Shown one piece after another: positions 1-12,100 of a stretch of DNA of 64,000 nucleotides. The DNA comes from Paralithodes platypus (Eukaryota; Arthropoda; Malacostraca; Decapoda; Lithodidae). The notes under the pieces were generated by a model that saw only the letters and a program-made list of their open reading frames with translations, made no database searches and was not told where the DNA came from. Made by a program: the position numbers and the translations under genes. The stretch covers positions 30,909,003 through 30,973,002 of the forward strand of contig CM064519.1 of assembly GCA_032716605.1 (NCBI GenBank), read 5' to 3'. Every line of letters begins with the position of its first letter. Position 1 is the stretch's first letter.

Positions 1-2205
1 ACTGTACATCAACTACTGTACATACACTACTGTACATCCACTACTGTACATCCACTACTGTACATACACTACTGTACATACACTACTGTACATACACTAC
101 AGTACATCCACTACTGTACATCCACTACTGTACATCCACTACTGTACATACACTACTGTACATCCACTACTGTACATACACTACTGTACATCCACTACTG
201 TACATCCACTACTATACATCAACTACTGTACATAAACTACTGTACATAAACTACTGTACATCCACTACTGTACATCCACTACTGTACATCCACTACTGTA
301 CATACACTACTGTACATACACTTCTGTACATCCACTACTGTACATACACTACTGTTCATACACTACTGTACATCCACTATTGTACATCCACTATTGTACA
401 TCCAGTACTGTACATCCACTACTGTACATACACTAATGTACTGTACATCCATTACTGTACATCCACTACTGTACATCCGTGCTGTACATCCACTACTGTA
501 CATCCACTACTGTACATCCACTACTGTACTGTACATCCACTACTGTACATCCACTACTGTACTGTACATCCACTGCTGTACATCCACTACTGCATATCCA
601 TCACTGTACTCCATTACTGTACATCCATGCTGTACATCCACTACTGTACTGTACATCCACTGCTGTACATCCACTACTGCATATCCATCACTCTACTCCA
701 TTACTGTACATCCATGATGTACATCCACTACTGTATACCCACTACTGTACATCCACTACTGTACATCCACTACTGTACATCCACTACTGTACATCCACTA
801 CTGTACATCCACTACTGTGCATCCACTACTGTACATACACTACTGTACATACGCTACTGTACATCCACTACTGTACATCCACTACTGTACATACACTACT
901 GTACATCCACTACTGTACATCCACTACTGCACATCCACTCCACTACTGTACATCCACTACTGTACATCCACTACTGTACATCCACTACTGTACATCCACT
1001 ACTGTACATCCACTACTGTACATCCACTACTGTACATCCACTACTGTACATCCACTACTGTACATGTACATCCACTACTGTACATCCACTACTGTACATC
1101 CACTACTGTACATGCACTACTGTACATGCACTACTGTACATGCACTACTGTACATGCACTACTGTACATCCACTACTGTACATCCACTACTGTACATCCA
1201 CTACTGTACATCCACTACTGTACATCCAATACTGTACATCCACTACTGTACATCCACTACTGTACATCCACTACTGTACATCTACTACTGTACATCTACT
1301 ACTGTACATCCACTACTGTACATCCACTACTGTACATTCATTACTGTCCGACCATTACTGTACATTCACGACTGTACATCCACTACTGTACATCCACTAC
1401 TGTACATACACTACTGTACATCAACTAATGTACTGCACATCCACTACTTTACTGTACATCTACTACTGTACTGTACATGCACTACTGTACATCCACTACT
1501 GTAAATCCACTACTGTACATCCACTACTGTACATCCACTACTGTACATCCACTACTGTACATCAACTAATGCATTGTACATCCACTACTGTACATCCACT
1601 ACTGTACATCCACTACTGTACATCCATTACTGTACATCCACTACTGTACATCCACTACTGTACATCCACTACTGTACATCCACTACTGTACATCCACTAC
1701 TGTACATCCACTACTGTACGTCCACTACTGTACGTCCACTACTGTTCATCCACTACTGTACATCCACTACTGTCCACTACCGTACACCCACTACTGTACA
1801 TCCACCACTGTACACCAACCACAGTACATCCACTACTGTACATCCACTACTGTACTTCCACTATTGTACATCCATTACTGTTCATTCACTACTGTACATT
1901 CACTACTGTACATCCACTACTGTTCATGCACTACTGTTCATCCACTACTGTACATCCACTACTGTACATCCACTACTGTACATCCACTACTGTACATGCA
2001 CTACTGTACATGCACTACTGTACATCCACTACTGTACATCTACTACTGTACATCTACTACTGTACATCCACTACTGTACATTCATTACTGTCCGTCGACT
2101 ACTGTACATTCACGACTGTACATTCACGACTGTACATCCACTACTGTACATCCACTACTGTACATCCTCTACTGTACATCCACTACTGTACAGTGTACAT
2201 CCCAT
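1..2205. repeat. 14-bp minisatellite array, about 157 units
   Basis: The stretch is a tandem array of the 14-mer TGTACATCCACTAC, with variants such as CATACAC, CATGCAC, CATCTAC and CATTCAT in the middle of the unit. Three units make 42 bp, which is 14 codons. No phase of the unit contains a stop, so all three forward frames stay open for long distances and give artefactual Tyr/His/Cys/Thr-rich proteins. Variant units are clustered, and multi-unit blocks are duplicated. The array starts at or before the first base of the window and decays from about 2206 to 2280. I see no sign that it is coding. Confidence 0.97.
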
Positions 2206-2321
2206 ATTGTAAACACATTACGTTGCCATAACTACAGTACTTCTGTTAATATTCACCAACAACAGTACATCCACTACTCGAGACTCGCTTCCATCGCCTG
2301 TGTCACAAATAAATTGTTTTT

Positions 2322-2323
<2 letters not shown>

Positions 2324-2367
<44 letters not shown>

Positions 2368-2398
2368 TATACAGTATATATATATATATATACAGTAT
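2324..2398. repeat. (TA)n microsatellite, two blocks
   Basis: A TA block covers about 2324-2362, followed by a short ACAGTATA interruption and a second TA block to about 2392. It separates the 14-bp array from the 3' end of the decayed LINE on the minus strand, so it may have grown from that element's tail. Confidence 0.9.
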
Positions 2399-2399
2399 A

Positions 2400-3260
2400 T
2401 GGTAATTTTTTTCCTTTTAATTTTCTTCTCCAATATCACACGTGGTCTTCTGCTTCCAACTGCCCTTCTCACCTGTCTTCCTTGAATATTTATTTGCATG
2501 CCGTCCTAATCCAATCTTTAAACATGACCAAACAAACTGAAGACACTTCTCTTTATCCACTCAATCGTTTCTCAATCATTTCCCAGAGTTACCTCTTCGA
2601 ATAAAAATGACCCCTACATTTTCCTATCACTTTGTTCAGCTAGCTTGTTTACACCATCTTTCAATTTTAAATTGCTTGTGTCCACGGCTGACAGTTTGAT
2701 TAGGTCCTCATCACTTGCAGTCCATGTCTCACTTCCATACGAGAATGTTGAGAACAGTACACTGTTCCTCAGTGAGTGTTACACTTTTTCACTGACCATT
2801 ATTTTCCTTTCAGGATTCTCTGAAGTTCTCCAATCACCTTGTTTTATTTGTGTCTTTTTATATCTCATCTTAAATCTTACCGTTTGTTAACAGTACAGCT
2901 CCCAAATGCTTGAAGCTTTCATACTCTTCCAGTTCCTAGTTTGAGACCTTTACCCTCTCCTCATATTTTACAGGTACATTACTAAAATGCTCTCTCCATG
3001 CATCCACTACACCATCACCCTACACCACCGCCCATTCATTTAATTTTGTCTACTACTTGAAATAATGTCCGTATTTTCCCCCCTCTATCTTTCTTGGCAA
3101 CTTTCTAGTAAGATTACTTATCACTCAAAAACTATTCACCAAACTTCTTCCCATATTCATCCTCTTCCTTCTTGTTAGCGTCTTTTAGCGTCCTCTTCAT
3201 TTATTGCTTTGTTCTTAAGTATCCTTGCATCTCCAGTTACTGTAGGATCATTACTACCTA
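2400..3260 (-). mobile_element. Decayed non-LTR retrotransposon with RT core missing
   Basis: Read on the minus strand, this is a heavily mutated LINE. At about 3000-3180 it has the linker typical of endonuclease-RT polyproteins, ending in AWREHFSNV near 2990. The reading then passes directly to a KVSN / ELEEYESFKHLGA stretch (about 2895-2960), which belongs to the RT thumb region. After that come a SYGSETWTASDED motif (about 2705-2740) and a terminal FGHV / GSRRPRVILEK stretch (about 2415-2530). The palm motifs, including the A box and the xADD box, are absent between these blocks, so an internal deletion is likely. Stops and frame changes occur throughout. The motif order is characteristic of RT C-termini of RTE/BovB-like or related LINEs; the exact clade is uncertain. 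Non-functional. Confidence 0.75.
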
Positions 3261-4457
3261 GTACTGTATATTTATTTTTGTACACGCAACTAAGGCATAT
3301 CGACTAGCTAGTACTAGGTGATCAATTCACACGCAGTAATGCATATCTGTATTTCTACACACAGGTATACGTATGACAGTACATCTTCACATTCCAGCAA
3401 AATTTCAACCAATTATATTCCATTCATTGTAAGTCGGCCAAAATGTTGACCTCGTCAGTAAATAGAAAACGTCTAGAGCAAGTGGTCTGTAAAGTACCAT
3501 TCATATTCCCTGGATCAGTCTTCCAAAAAGGTAGAAATATTAACTCAATAATTCTAGACCTTTTTAAGATGTACAGGTTAGTGTTGAAGATTTTACCTTA
3601 GTATCATGAATAGATTATAATGCATACATAATACCGAGTACACTAGTTATCTCGCACCCAATATCACCCACTGTTTATTGTCCGTCAGTGTTCGTCAGGC
3701 ATACAGACATAACAAAGCTGTGGATCCTTGTTCACATTCACCCTCTCAGGTTTGCTAATACGCAATTTGCATACGAACTAAGTACATAAAATACCTTCCT
3801 ATAGACTTACAATACTCTTCTATTGTATAAGTATGTTTCTGTGTGATACTCAGGACACTCCTTGATCATGTGGCAGGTTCGGTCATAATACTATTCTAAA
3901 CTATTTATGATGCAATGATGGGATGTGCAGGCGAATGTGGGTGGACGACTGAGCTAGGCCAGAGCTGCAAAAAGGTTGATTAGTTTACACTTGTTTATGT
4001 CACTTCCCTTATCACAGTACATCAATCTTAAACAGACATCATATATTATATATCGTACTGATTTTATGTCACTAATGGTCTTATTTGGACTCTCTTCAAA
4101 TAATTATGGATGATGAAATACGCAATTATTATAGTCTCCGACGCCCCCCCCCCCCCTCCCCTGCACACACACACGCACACACACACACACACATTTTATT
4201 TGCCAATAACATTGTATTTTCTTGAATGCGCTCACAGAGCTTTGTTTTGGTCAAGAGCACTTCTACTGCCTTCCACATGCAAGTATTCAGAACCATGATC
4301 TCAAATTTGAATCCAAATTCAAAGACATATATTGATAAGGCTGTCTATAGATAAATAACATATATCAAATCTTGGTAATCGAGTTGTATAATCGTTGTCC
4401 TTCACTGCCGATACTTGGTTTATCCCTCAAATATCGTGTTATTCCACCAACCAACCA
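3261..4457. other. AT-rich non-coding stretch
   Basis: I see no gene here. About 3420-3600 is a diverged member of an interspersed family also found near 25090-25300 and, inverted, at 52235-52360. A C-run and (CA)n tract lies at 4143-4193. Confidence 0.5.
4143..4193. repeat. Poly-C followed by (CA)n
   Basis: About 14 consecutive C residues with a T interruption are followed by (CA)n with one CG variant. Simple repeat with no other signal. Confidence 0.9.
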
Positions 4458-4637
4458 ATCATTAATGTGAATGACGATGGACGACAGTGTGAAAATAAAA
4501 TACAGAAAAATAATATAATGTCAATAGCCTATATCATTATATTTTTCTGACTGAAAAATATAATGATGTATTGACATAATATTATTTTTCTTTATTTTAT
4601 TTTCACACTGTCGTCCATCGTCAATCACATTAATGAT
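4458..4637. mobile_element. 180-bp perfect-style hairpin (foldback MITE candidate)
   Basis: The left arm begins ATCATTAATGTGA at 4458 and the right arm ends TCACATTAATGAT at 4637. The arms pair over nearly their whole length, about 85 bp each, with only a few mismatches or indels. The centre at about 4546-4552 leaves a loop of only about 5 nt (TGACT). The arms contain the diagnostic block GACGATGGACGACAGTG. Such a symmetric structure without coding capacity fits a foldback-type miniature transposon or a recent palindromic duplication. I could not identify a clear target-site duplication. Confidence 0.8.
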
Positions 4638-5570
4638 AACATAATGTATTGGAGGTAGAATGCAAATATATACTGTATATACCATTATTCATCTTGTAAA
4701 ACACACACACTCACAAACACAGTCTTTTAGACACTCGTTTAACAGCACCACATGGTCAACATAAGCAGCTAACGGATTACATTAGTTATACATGCCAACA
4801 AATAAGAGAAAATGGCCGGAGACACTCAAAGAAAACTGCCAAAGTTTTGCTTCTAGGGATAACCATTTTATAATATGCCACGTAATGCGGAAACTATAGA
4901 GTTAAATATTGGTCTTATTCTGGAGTAGAAGTATGTATGTTTTGCAACTTGAAATATAAATTAAACTGTTATATGACTTGGCATTTTGGAAAATTCAATA
5001 GTTTTTATCTATGAGAGTCTTTACACAACAGGATAATTTCAATATGTACGAGTATATAGTGCCCATATGCGTAATTATATTAGTTTATACTTATGGTGCA
5101 TGCAAATTTGTCCACTATCTTGAAATTTTTCGCCACTCAATTGAGCATTACTCTTATATTTTTTTGTTTAACTATTTTTTTTAAAAACAAATGCCATATT
5201 TCATAATTATTTCGTTTCACTTTAAGTTTCACAATATCAATACGTCTGCTTGTCATTCTATGTATTTCCTCACACTTCATAATAAAAGTTCCTCTTCTCC
5301 CATCCTCTCTTTCATTCCCTACAGGCAGTTTCATACAAATACACTTTCTAGGGGGCATATTTCGGTAACTCAGGGATAGAAACTCTCCCATTGCAAGGAT
5401 GTATGATATTACAGCCAACTTTTTCTTTCGAACATCAGGATAGTTGCTAATATCCTATGGAAAAGAGCCTTGAAATATTGCCAAAACTATAAGATGCCGA
5501 TCAAAGCTCGCCCTATAAACGCTGACGAGATACTAAATGCGTAGTTATAATAAACAATGGGGTATCATCT
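4638..5570. other. AT-rich non-coding stretch
   Basis: Nothing recognisable. Open frames overlap on both strands at about 5137-5418 with no known motif, and they look like chance frames. Confidence 0.4.
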
Positions 5571-5571
5571 T

Positions 5572-5619
5572 GAGAGAGAGAGAGAGAGAGCAAGAGCATG
5601 TGCGTATATAAGTATGACC

Positions 5620-5690
<71 letters not shown>
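5572..5690. repeat. (GA)n and long (TA)n microsatellites
   Basis: A short GA tract at 5572-5590 is followed by a linker of about 35 bp and then (TA)n of about 64 bp from 5626 to 5689. Confidence 0.95.
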
Positions 5691-5692
<2 letters not shown>

Positions 5693-5699
5693 TGCGTGT

Positions 5700-7034
5700 G
5701 TGCAAACTAATTATACAATTATGTAACACATTATTCGTTGTCAGTACTAATGTTCTACCTTGATACCATAAATATTATCCTTCTTTACCATCAATATTAT
5801 ATATTAGTTTCTATCCTGTCAAATCTAAATTACACTCGCCTATTTTATTAATGGTATTAATCACACCCAACTCTATTACTTTCAATTAATACATTTTATA
5901 TAATCAAATTTTCTCTAAGTTCTCATTAATACCATTCTAACCAGATGTTTTTGTGTTCCATACTTCTTTATCATCCAACTGTAGACAGTATGTACATTAT
6001 ATGAAATATGCGAAAAAACATCCATTATACAATAGGTTCGTGTCATCATGATGTATTGTTCTTATTTTTGCATCAATACCATATAATATATACATTCTAA
6101 ATATATAAATATTGATATTTAAAACATTCATGCATGAATGTTTTAATCAGACTTCAGTCTTGATTGTTTTCGATCAAGCAATGAGCTTGTCATATCCATT
6201 GTTTCGAAAAATAGTCTACCTATGTACTTTAGCTTTTTTGGTCTATGCTCTATTATTACATTGTTAATAATCTGCCATTTATTCTCTTTTTTTCTTAGTC
6301 ACTCTACTCCAAATCTCTCCATTAATTTGTTGTGTACAATATTCATACCAGCCTCTCCCAATATTAATGTTCTATTGCCTCTCAATCAATGCCTATCTAC
6401 ATCAAGCAATAAGTCATCCATATCATCAACCGACATCCATTCTCTATTCTATCTCATCCACATTCCATCCCATGTCCCTCACCCAAGCATAAAAAAACTT
6501 GTGCGATGTATTTTATCTGTAAAGGATTATTTCATGCACAATCGTCAAGCGAATTCTTGCCTTAGTATAGCTTCTCTAATCCACACTATCCAACTCCATT
6601 CATATTCCATATTCCCTCCATCCCTCCATGGACATCCTCTAAAACAGTTGCCTCAACATTTAATATCTACAGTGTCTCTTCCACCACCTATCCACTTCTT
6701 CCCACGCACACTCCCTAGCAACTCCCTTTACCAACATCCATGCTATACCTTCTCTCACTCACGTATATCCTAATCCATCGCTGGATCCTTCATGCATGCC
6801 CCTCTCCTAACCAGCCGTTTACTACCGTATGTCATCCACAGCTATACATATCCCCACAACCTCCAAACTCCTCTCCTATCCACAACATCCCTTTCTTACC
6901 GCCTCTTATCCACACCTATGCACATCCATCGATTTATACCTCCTTTTATCCACCCCTATTCATATTTCCCCACCCAGTTCCACCCCCTCTTCCCCCATGT
7001 AGACATCCTCCAAACCCCACCCCCTCTCCACTAG
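5700..7034. other. Pyrimidine-rich non-coding region
   Basis: From about 6290 to 7030 the plus strand is dominated by C/T with scattered CATCC words. This keeps frames open (for example 6222-6773) without any recognisable domain. Composition, not protein conservation, explains the open frames. No gene is called. Confidence 0.5.
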
Positions 7035-7194
7035 CTGGCCACCACACCGTCAACCGAGAACCTTATCCCACAGAAATAAGTAGAGGGGTGAGCGACTTTG
7101 ATGGATGGCGCAACGATTTTCTGCCCGCGACCCTCGTATTACGGGAACCTATGCAGCTCCGCTATATTTATTGTTATTCAGTTTTTATATCGGC

Positions 7195-7290
7195 GGTGGT
7201 TGTGTTTATAATCGACATTTTAGGCTGCTGTGTAGTGGTGGTTGTATTTATAGTCGACTGTTTAGGCTGTTGTGTTGTGGTGACTTTGAT
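7195..7290. repeat. 42-bp tandem duplication
   Basis: A unit beginning GGTGGTTGTGTTTATAATCG at 7195 recurs at 7237 as GGTGGTTGTATTTATAGTCG, and a partial third copy begins at 7279. The period is 42 bp, so translation repeats every 14 codons. There is no recognised protein. Confidence 0.75.
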
Positions 7291-7617
7291 GATGGACCTG
7301 TGCACGGGGTATTTGATCGCAAGGGGCTTTTTTGTTGCTCCTGGCTAATACGTGTGGAGCATTTTGTCTGTCAGCTGAGAGAGAGAAAGAGAGTGAGACA
7401 GAGAGAATTGATGTGATAAGTTTATTATGTACTGAAGGAAAGTTTGAAAAGGCACATAACACTACCAGATATTAGGCCCTAATCCTTATTTGATTACAGT
7501 GTGTAGATAACATCATGAACTAGCACATGATTGTTCAAATTTATTGGACACTTGGCGCAATCATGTTTATAAAGTGCCCTCCTATAGATGTACAGTAAAA
7601 ATGCAAAATACATCACC

Positions 7618-7662
7618 CACACACACACACGCGCGCACATCTATCTATCTATCTATCTTTGT
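7618..7662. repeat. (CA)n and (CTAT)n microsatellites
   Basis: An ACACAC/GCGCGC tract is followed by about five ATCT units. It lies directly at the 3' end of the Jockey-like fragment on the minus strand. Confidence 0.85.
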
Positions 7663-7850
7663 TTTTTCTATGTGTATGAAGGAGACAACAGGCAGGCTGC
7701 CCGTAACAAGTGTCTCCCTCAAAGCCGAACGAGTGACACGGCCGAATGCAATTATGGGACGTTGGGCCCTGAACACACGATGTTTATAGCAGTTTAGGTC
7801 ATAAGATGAGGGAAAGATTGATTGAGGGAGAGAGTTCCAGATCAATCTAT
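7663..7850 (-). mobile_element. Jockey-like LINE, 3'-end fragment
   Basis: On the minus strand the frame at about 7770-7845 reads WNSLPQSIFPSSYDLNC, the C-terminal signature shared with the copies at 30857 and 50240. The family's 3' UTR follows (block around CTTGTTACGGGCAGCC in sense orientation), ending in an A-rich tail near 7660. Only about 190 bp survive. The extreme 5' truncation is typical of target-primed reverse transcription. Confidence 0.8.
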
Positions 7851-7860
7851 TTTTATCTAT

Positions 7861-9227
7861 TTATCTACCTATCTATATATATAAAAGAAGCTAATATATG
7901 GTGTTTAATTATGCTTGTGACTACGTATCTGTGTTTGTTTGCTATTTGTGTTTACAATTTCCCGTAAATGTAAATATGAGGAATTATTAATTAAGCTAAA
8001 TATAACTTACTTAGCGCTATTTATTGCTGGATGACTGAGAACCTGACCTCATAACAATACGCTGTTCGTCTTCACTCTTTCAGCATTCGATGATGCTTTT
8101 CTCCCTTTGTAGGCTATTCATGCTATCAATAAACAATTATATTTAGATAATGAGGGGATTCTGTGAGTCAGAAATGTAATTGAGATAGACATAGCCTTAC
8201 GACTCCTAAAGGCCCTTCTAACACTGAAAAATATCGTCTAATATTTACCAGAATATCGTGCAAGAAGCATCATGGTATTGGACAAATTTACTGGACGAGA
8301 TAGTGTAATGTCCTTTTCTTGATTACTGGAGAGTACAACAATCAATCGTCACCTAAATTAAAAGGTTCAGTATTTTTTCTTAGTGTTATATCCTTACTTA
8401 ATAAAAACACAAAACAATTGTTTGAAGCGAACATAATTGTTAAAGCTCGTATTTTGACTAAATGAGTAAAACTGTTATTGAAATCCACGCTTATAATATT
8501 TCTAACCTCATAAAAGAAGCTCATCAACTGAATATAATAGTACAATAAATGCTATATATTCCCAAAATATAATTATGAAGATTTTGAGAAATGTCAATGT
8601 CAGAACAAAACGGATGGAAATATAAACAATGAACTATTATTGTACTGTACGTGTCTCACCTGTCCTGTGATCCCGTCGTTGTCGATTTAATATTACCGTA
8701 TGGACAAACTTTAATTCTTTCATTAATTGAGTTTATAATTAAAGTTGGTTGAACAAAATATGAATTGGTAAACAAGTGAAGGAATTTTCAAAAGTAAAAG
8801 AAACGATTGTAGTTTTTCACAAATTTTGCAATTCCGGTTGGTTGAGAAGCACGAGAAGGAATGAACACTTGTATCTTTTTGTAACATATAGTAATACTGA
8901 GGTGTGATTGAGAAGATGAAAATTGAGTAGGTCAGGGCAGAGTATATATGTGTCAGAGGCACAGGAAACCAATAGTTCGAGGTATATATTTTGGCGCATA
9001 ATAATTATTTCTGGGTTGTTTCAAAAATGAGTGTGCAGGATAATGCTAGTGTATGGGTACAACACTGTGATACGGCATGTCTCAATTTATCGACAGCGGT
9101 GGGTGTAGATTTAGTAGAGAAAATACTTTTGGGCTCATACAGTACGTTAGGCAAATTGATAAACAGCGATAGGCTTAAGCCAGTTACTGTATATACCATT
9201 TTGAAGCACATAGGTTTTCATGGTTGC
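7861..9227. other. AT-rich non-coding stretch
   Basis: No recognised gene, RNA or mobile element. Short open frames have no recognisable motifs. Confidence 0.4.
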
Positions 9228-9421
9228 CGGACACCTCAACCAGTAGATCATTTCAACCAGTAGATCTCAACCAGTGACAAATCAACCGGGGACATCCAAA
9301 CCAGTGTCAATCTTTAGTACTAACCTAACCCTACCTAATCTAGCTTAACCTAACAGTATTGGTTGAGTAGGCATTGATTGAGAGCTATTGGTTGAAATGG
9401 TCTACTGGTTGAGTTGTCCGC
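9228..9421. mobile_element. Foldback element with TTAGG-like core
   Basis: The left arm at about 9229-9263 begins CGGACACCTCAACCAGTAG. It pairs with the right arm at about 9386-9420, which ends CTACTGGTTGAGTTGTCCG, with 32 of 35 positions matching by eye. The left arm also contains a short internal repeat of CAACCAGTAGAT. Between the arms, 9320-9355 contains CTAACCTAACCCTACC and CTTAACCTAAC, degenerate TTAGG units on the minus strand. There is no coding capacity. A similar layout recurs at 63439-63688. Confidence 0.6.
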
Positions 9422-12100
9422 TCACCGGGTTTCTTTATTAATTTGATAATATGAAATAAAGTTGGCTTCAATACAAAGCGTATGGGAAAGTTTATTCTGA
9501 GCTCTCAAGTCCTTAATGTTTCCATTTTGAGACTTAACATAATACAACAAAATCGAATATCCTTGGTCGTGGTGAATTTCAGAGGAATTGGACAGTAACT
9601 ATTGAAAGTACTAATAACCCTTCGATTAACCAATATAGGTAGTTTGTTTTTCCTAACCTTGTACTCCAAAGGTTAGAAAGGATTGCAAAGCTAATATTAA
9701 CGCGAATTATATTTCACTTCGAACACAACCATAATGAATTGAAAACAGAAGACTTAAGTATTGTCTGTTGAAAGTAAAAAGTGCTTGATCCCTATATCGT
9801 GTCTATGGCATGTGTTTGTTTAAGAACAAATCTGAACGTTGCTAAGCTCTCGAATAACTTTGCCATTTATTTAGGCAAAATCAATCCGTAAGTTAACGTG
9901 TTTTTTTCGATTTACACATGCACGAGTTTAAAAAGACAAACGTGTTTTTGTCTACTGTTTTTTCATATGATTCATGCATCTGTGCACCATTTTGTTGTGG
10001 AGTTTTCTCGTTTTGGCCATATACCATCACCCCAACAATTTATATATTTTTGTCATAGGCCTATACCCCATCACCCTAACAATTTCATTATTTTTGTCAT
10101 TACCTTAACCTATAAATCAAACCTAACCATGGATATAGAGGATGGATACAGAGGATGACAACATAATAATGCTACGGTGGAAAAGGGAATATAATTAGAT
10201 CTCCACTGATTCAAGATGGCCACCTTTCCCTTATTTAGCACACATAGTCTACTAAAAAATCATTTAATATCTTCATGTAATGACATATATAGGAATGATA
10301 TATGGGTTATGAATATTGTATATATGTTACAAACATTGAAATATTTCGCGCATGTGTATATCGAAAATAATTCCAAGGTGACTTTAGTATGAGCTGGAGC
10401 TAATATATTCTTTTCCATCCTTCTGTACAAGAACTAAGACTTTTGTGGACGAGGTAGCTTAAAGGCTGTGTATTTATGAATGCAAATGTGTCTAATTGTA
10501 TGTTTATGTGTGAGCCTATAGGCTCACACATTAATATACGTAGGCAGTGCTAATGTATAGTATAGTTAGCCCTCAGAAGAGAGGATTCAACGTTTTCTAT
10601 AGAACCTTTGCTTCAAGTGTCCTTGTAGAAAATGTTGGTCTGCAAAACTACAGGGGTAACTAAAATACTGTTCGTTTTCGTAACTTGTTAGTGACTAATA
10701 GTAAATACTTTATGACAATCTTACTCTTACTGTATAATTTGTATCATAAATAATACTCAGGAATATCTTTATCACAATTGATATGCACCATCTTTTATTT
10801 ATCATCGAAATAGTGATCTCCTTTAGATACAAGTGTTCTCGTTTAGATAAACACCGTATTTAGTACACAGGTAAATAACACATAAGATAATATTAATATA
10901 ATATGAAAAACTGAAATGACCGTAGATACTATGTCATGGAGCTGTGATTATATTTTGAATATTTACATAGCCTTAACTTAATTAGCGGAGATGATCGAGG
11001 TGTTTCATATAAGATATATTGCTGGTTGTTGACTAAATTATCTCGTGTGTCTTAAATAAGCATATATCAATCATGTATGTCCATCATACTATCAATGTCT
11101 GCACAAACTACCTTAATTTCGGAATAAATATACTCGTAATCGTTCTGGTTTATGTCTTTGGCTTAGCTATAAGAAAATCAGTTCCATTGCTAGTCTGATA
11201 TTTATGAAACATTACGTCCATTTTCTTTGAACAGATAAACAAACTAAATACAGTCATGGTTTTGCTCACTTGTTTGTTATGCTTTGCACGAGTAGGCTAT
11301 AATTTGTCTCCACCTATCTTGAAATTAATCATCCAGATTATTTCCTTGCGTTCCCGGAAGACTTAATTGATAGTAATCTCTCGAGTTTAAAAATCGGTGC
11401 TACTCTTCCACACAATCTCTCTGGTGCTGTATTCTGCATTGTCTAAAACTATGGGTTTAACAAATATCAAAAGGGCAAATTACGTGTCCATAATTCTATA
11501 CCCCTTTAAAGGTATATTGGTAGTAATAAACCTATCTTCCACATCGACAGAAATGTATGTTACTCTCGTTATTTCCATTTCAAACTCTCAGATTTTTTAC
11601 CGTGTGGACCCCTGGCTGAAATGTGTGACAAATGGTCCCCCTTGCAATAATAATAACTTCCATAATAAACAGTGTTCAGGCGCACTATTAGGCGGGTCAC
11701 TGGGGGAACATTAACTGCCCAACGTAATATATACACAATGAAATGCCATTTGTATTGGTCGGGGGTCTACGAGGAGCCTTCTGCGGTTGAGTTATCGTTG
11801 CATTGTTGGGGTAAATATGTCGGGAATATAATAAACACACGCCTGGAGGAGAATTTGAGTTTGAGTTACTGCTTGAGGATGATAGATTTTGGCAAGTTTG
11901 AGGGCATGGTTTGGCGCTGTGGTATTTGTCACTGTTAATTTGCATAAATATAGCTTTTAATGCGTAACCTTATACTGCTGCCTGCATTGAAGTCTAATTT
12001 TAGCTCGTAATTAAATTTAGATATATATTCAAAAGTCCTGGTCAACATTCTTTCGACTCCCCCCTCATCTATCCACTCCTCTCATCCATCTCTACCCTCA
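9422..12100. other. AT-rich non-coding stretch
   Basis: Nothing recognisable as coding. Frames at 11397-11938 are open on both strands but carry no known motif. Confidence 0.4.

Noticed and set aside
1..2205. CRISPR-like array
   Set aside because: Units are contiguous 14-mers without unique spacers, and the DNA is eukaryotic in character.
394..2604. Long open frames (up to 534 codons) in the first 2.6 kb
   Set aside because: They are translations of the 14-bp repeat in its three phases, running into TA repeats at the 3' end.
5137..5418. 93-codon minus-strand frame
   Set aside because: No recognisable motif, overlapping frame on the other strand, AT-rich context; treated as chance.
6222..7348. 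Overlapping plus frames of 183 and 202 codons
   Set aside because: Explained by C/T-rich composition and a 42-bp tandem repeat; no conserved domain seen.
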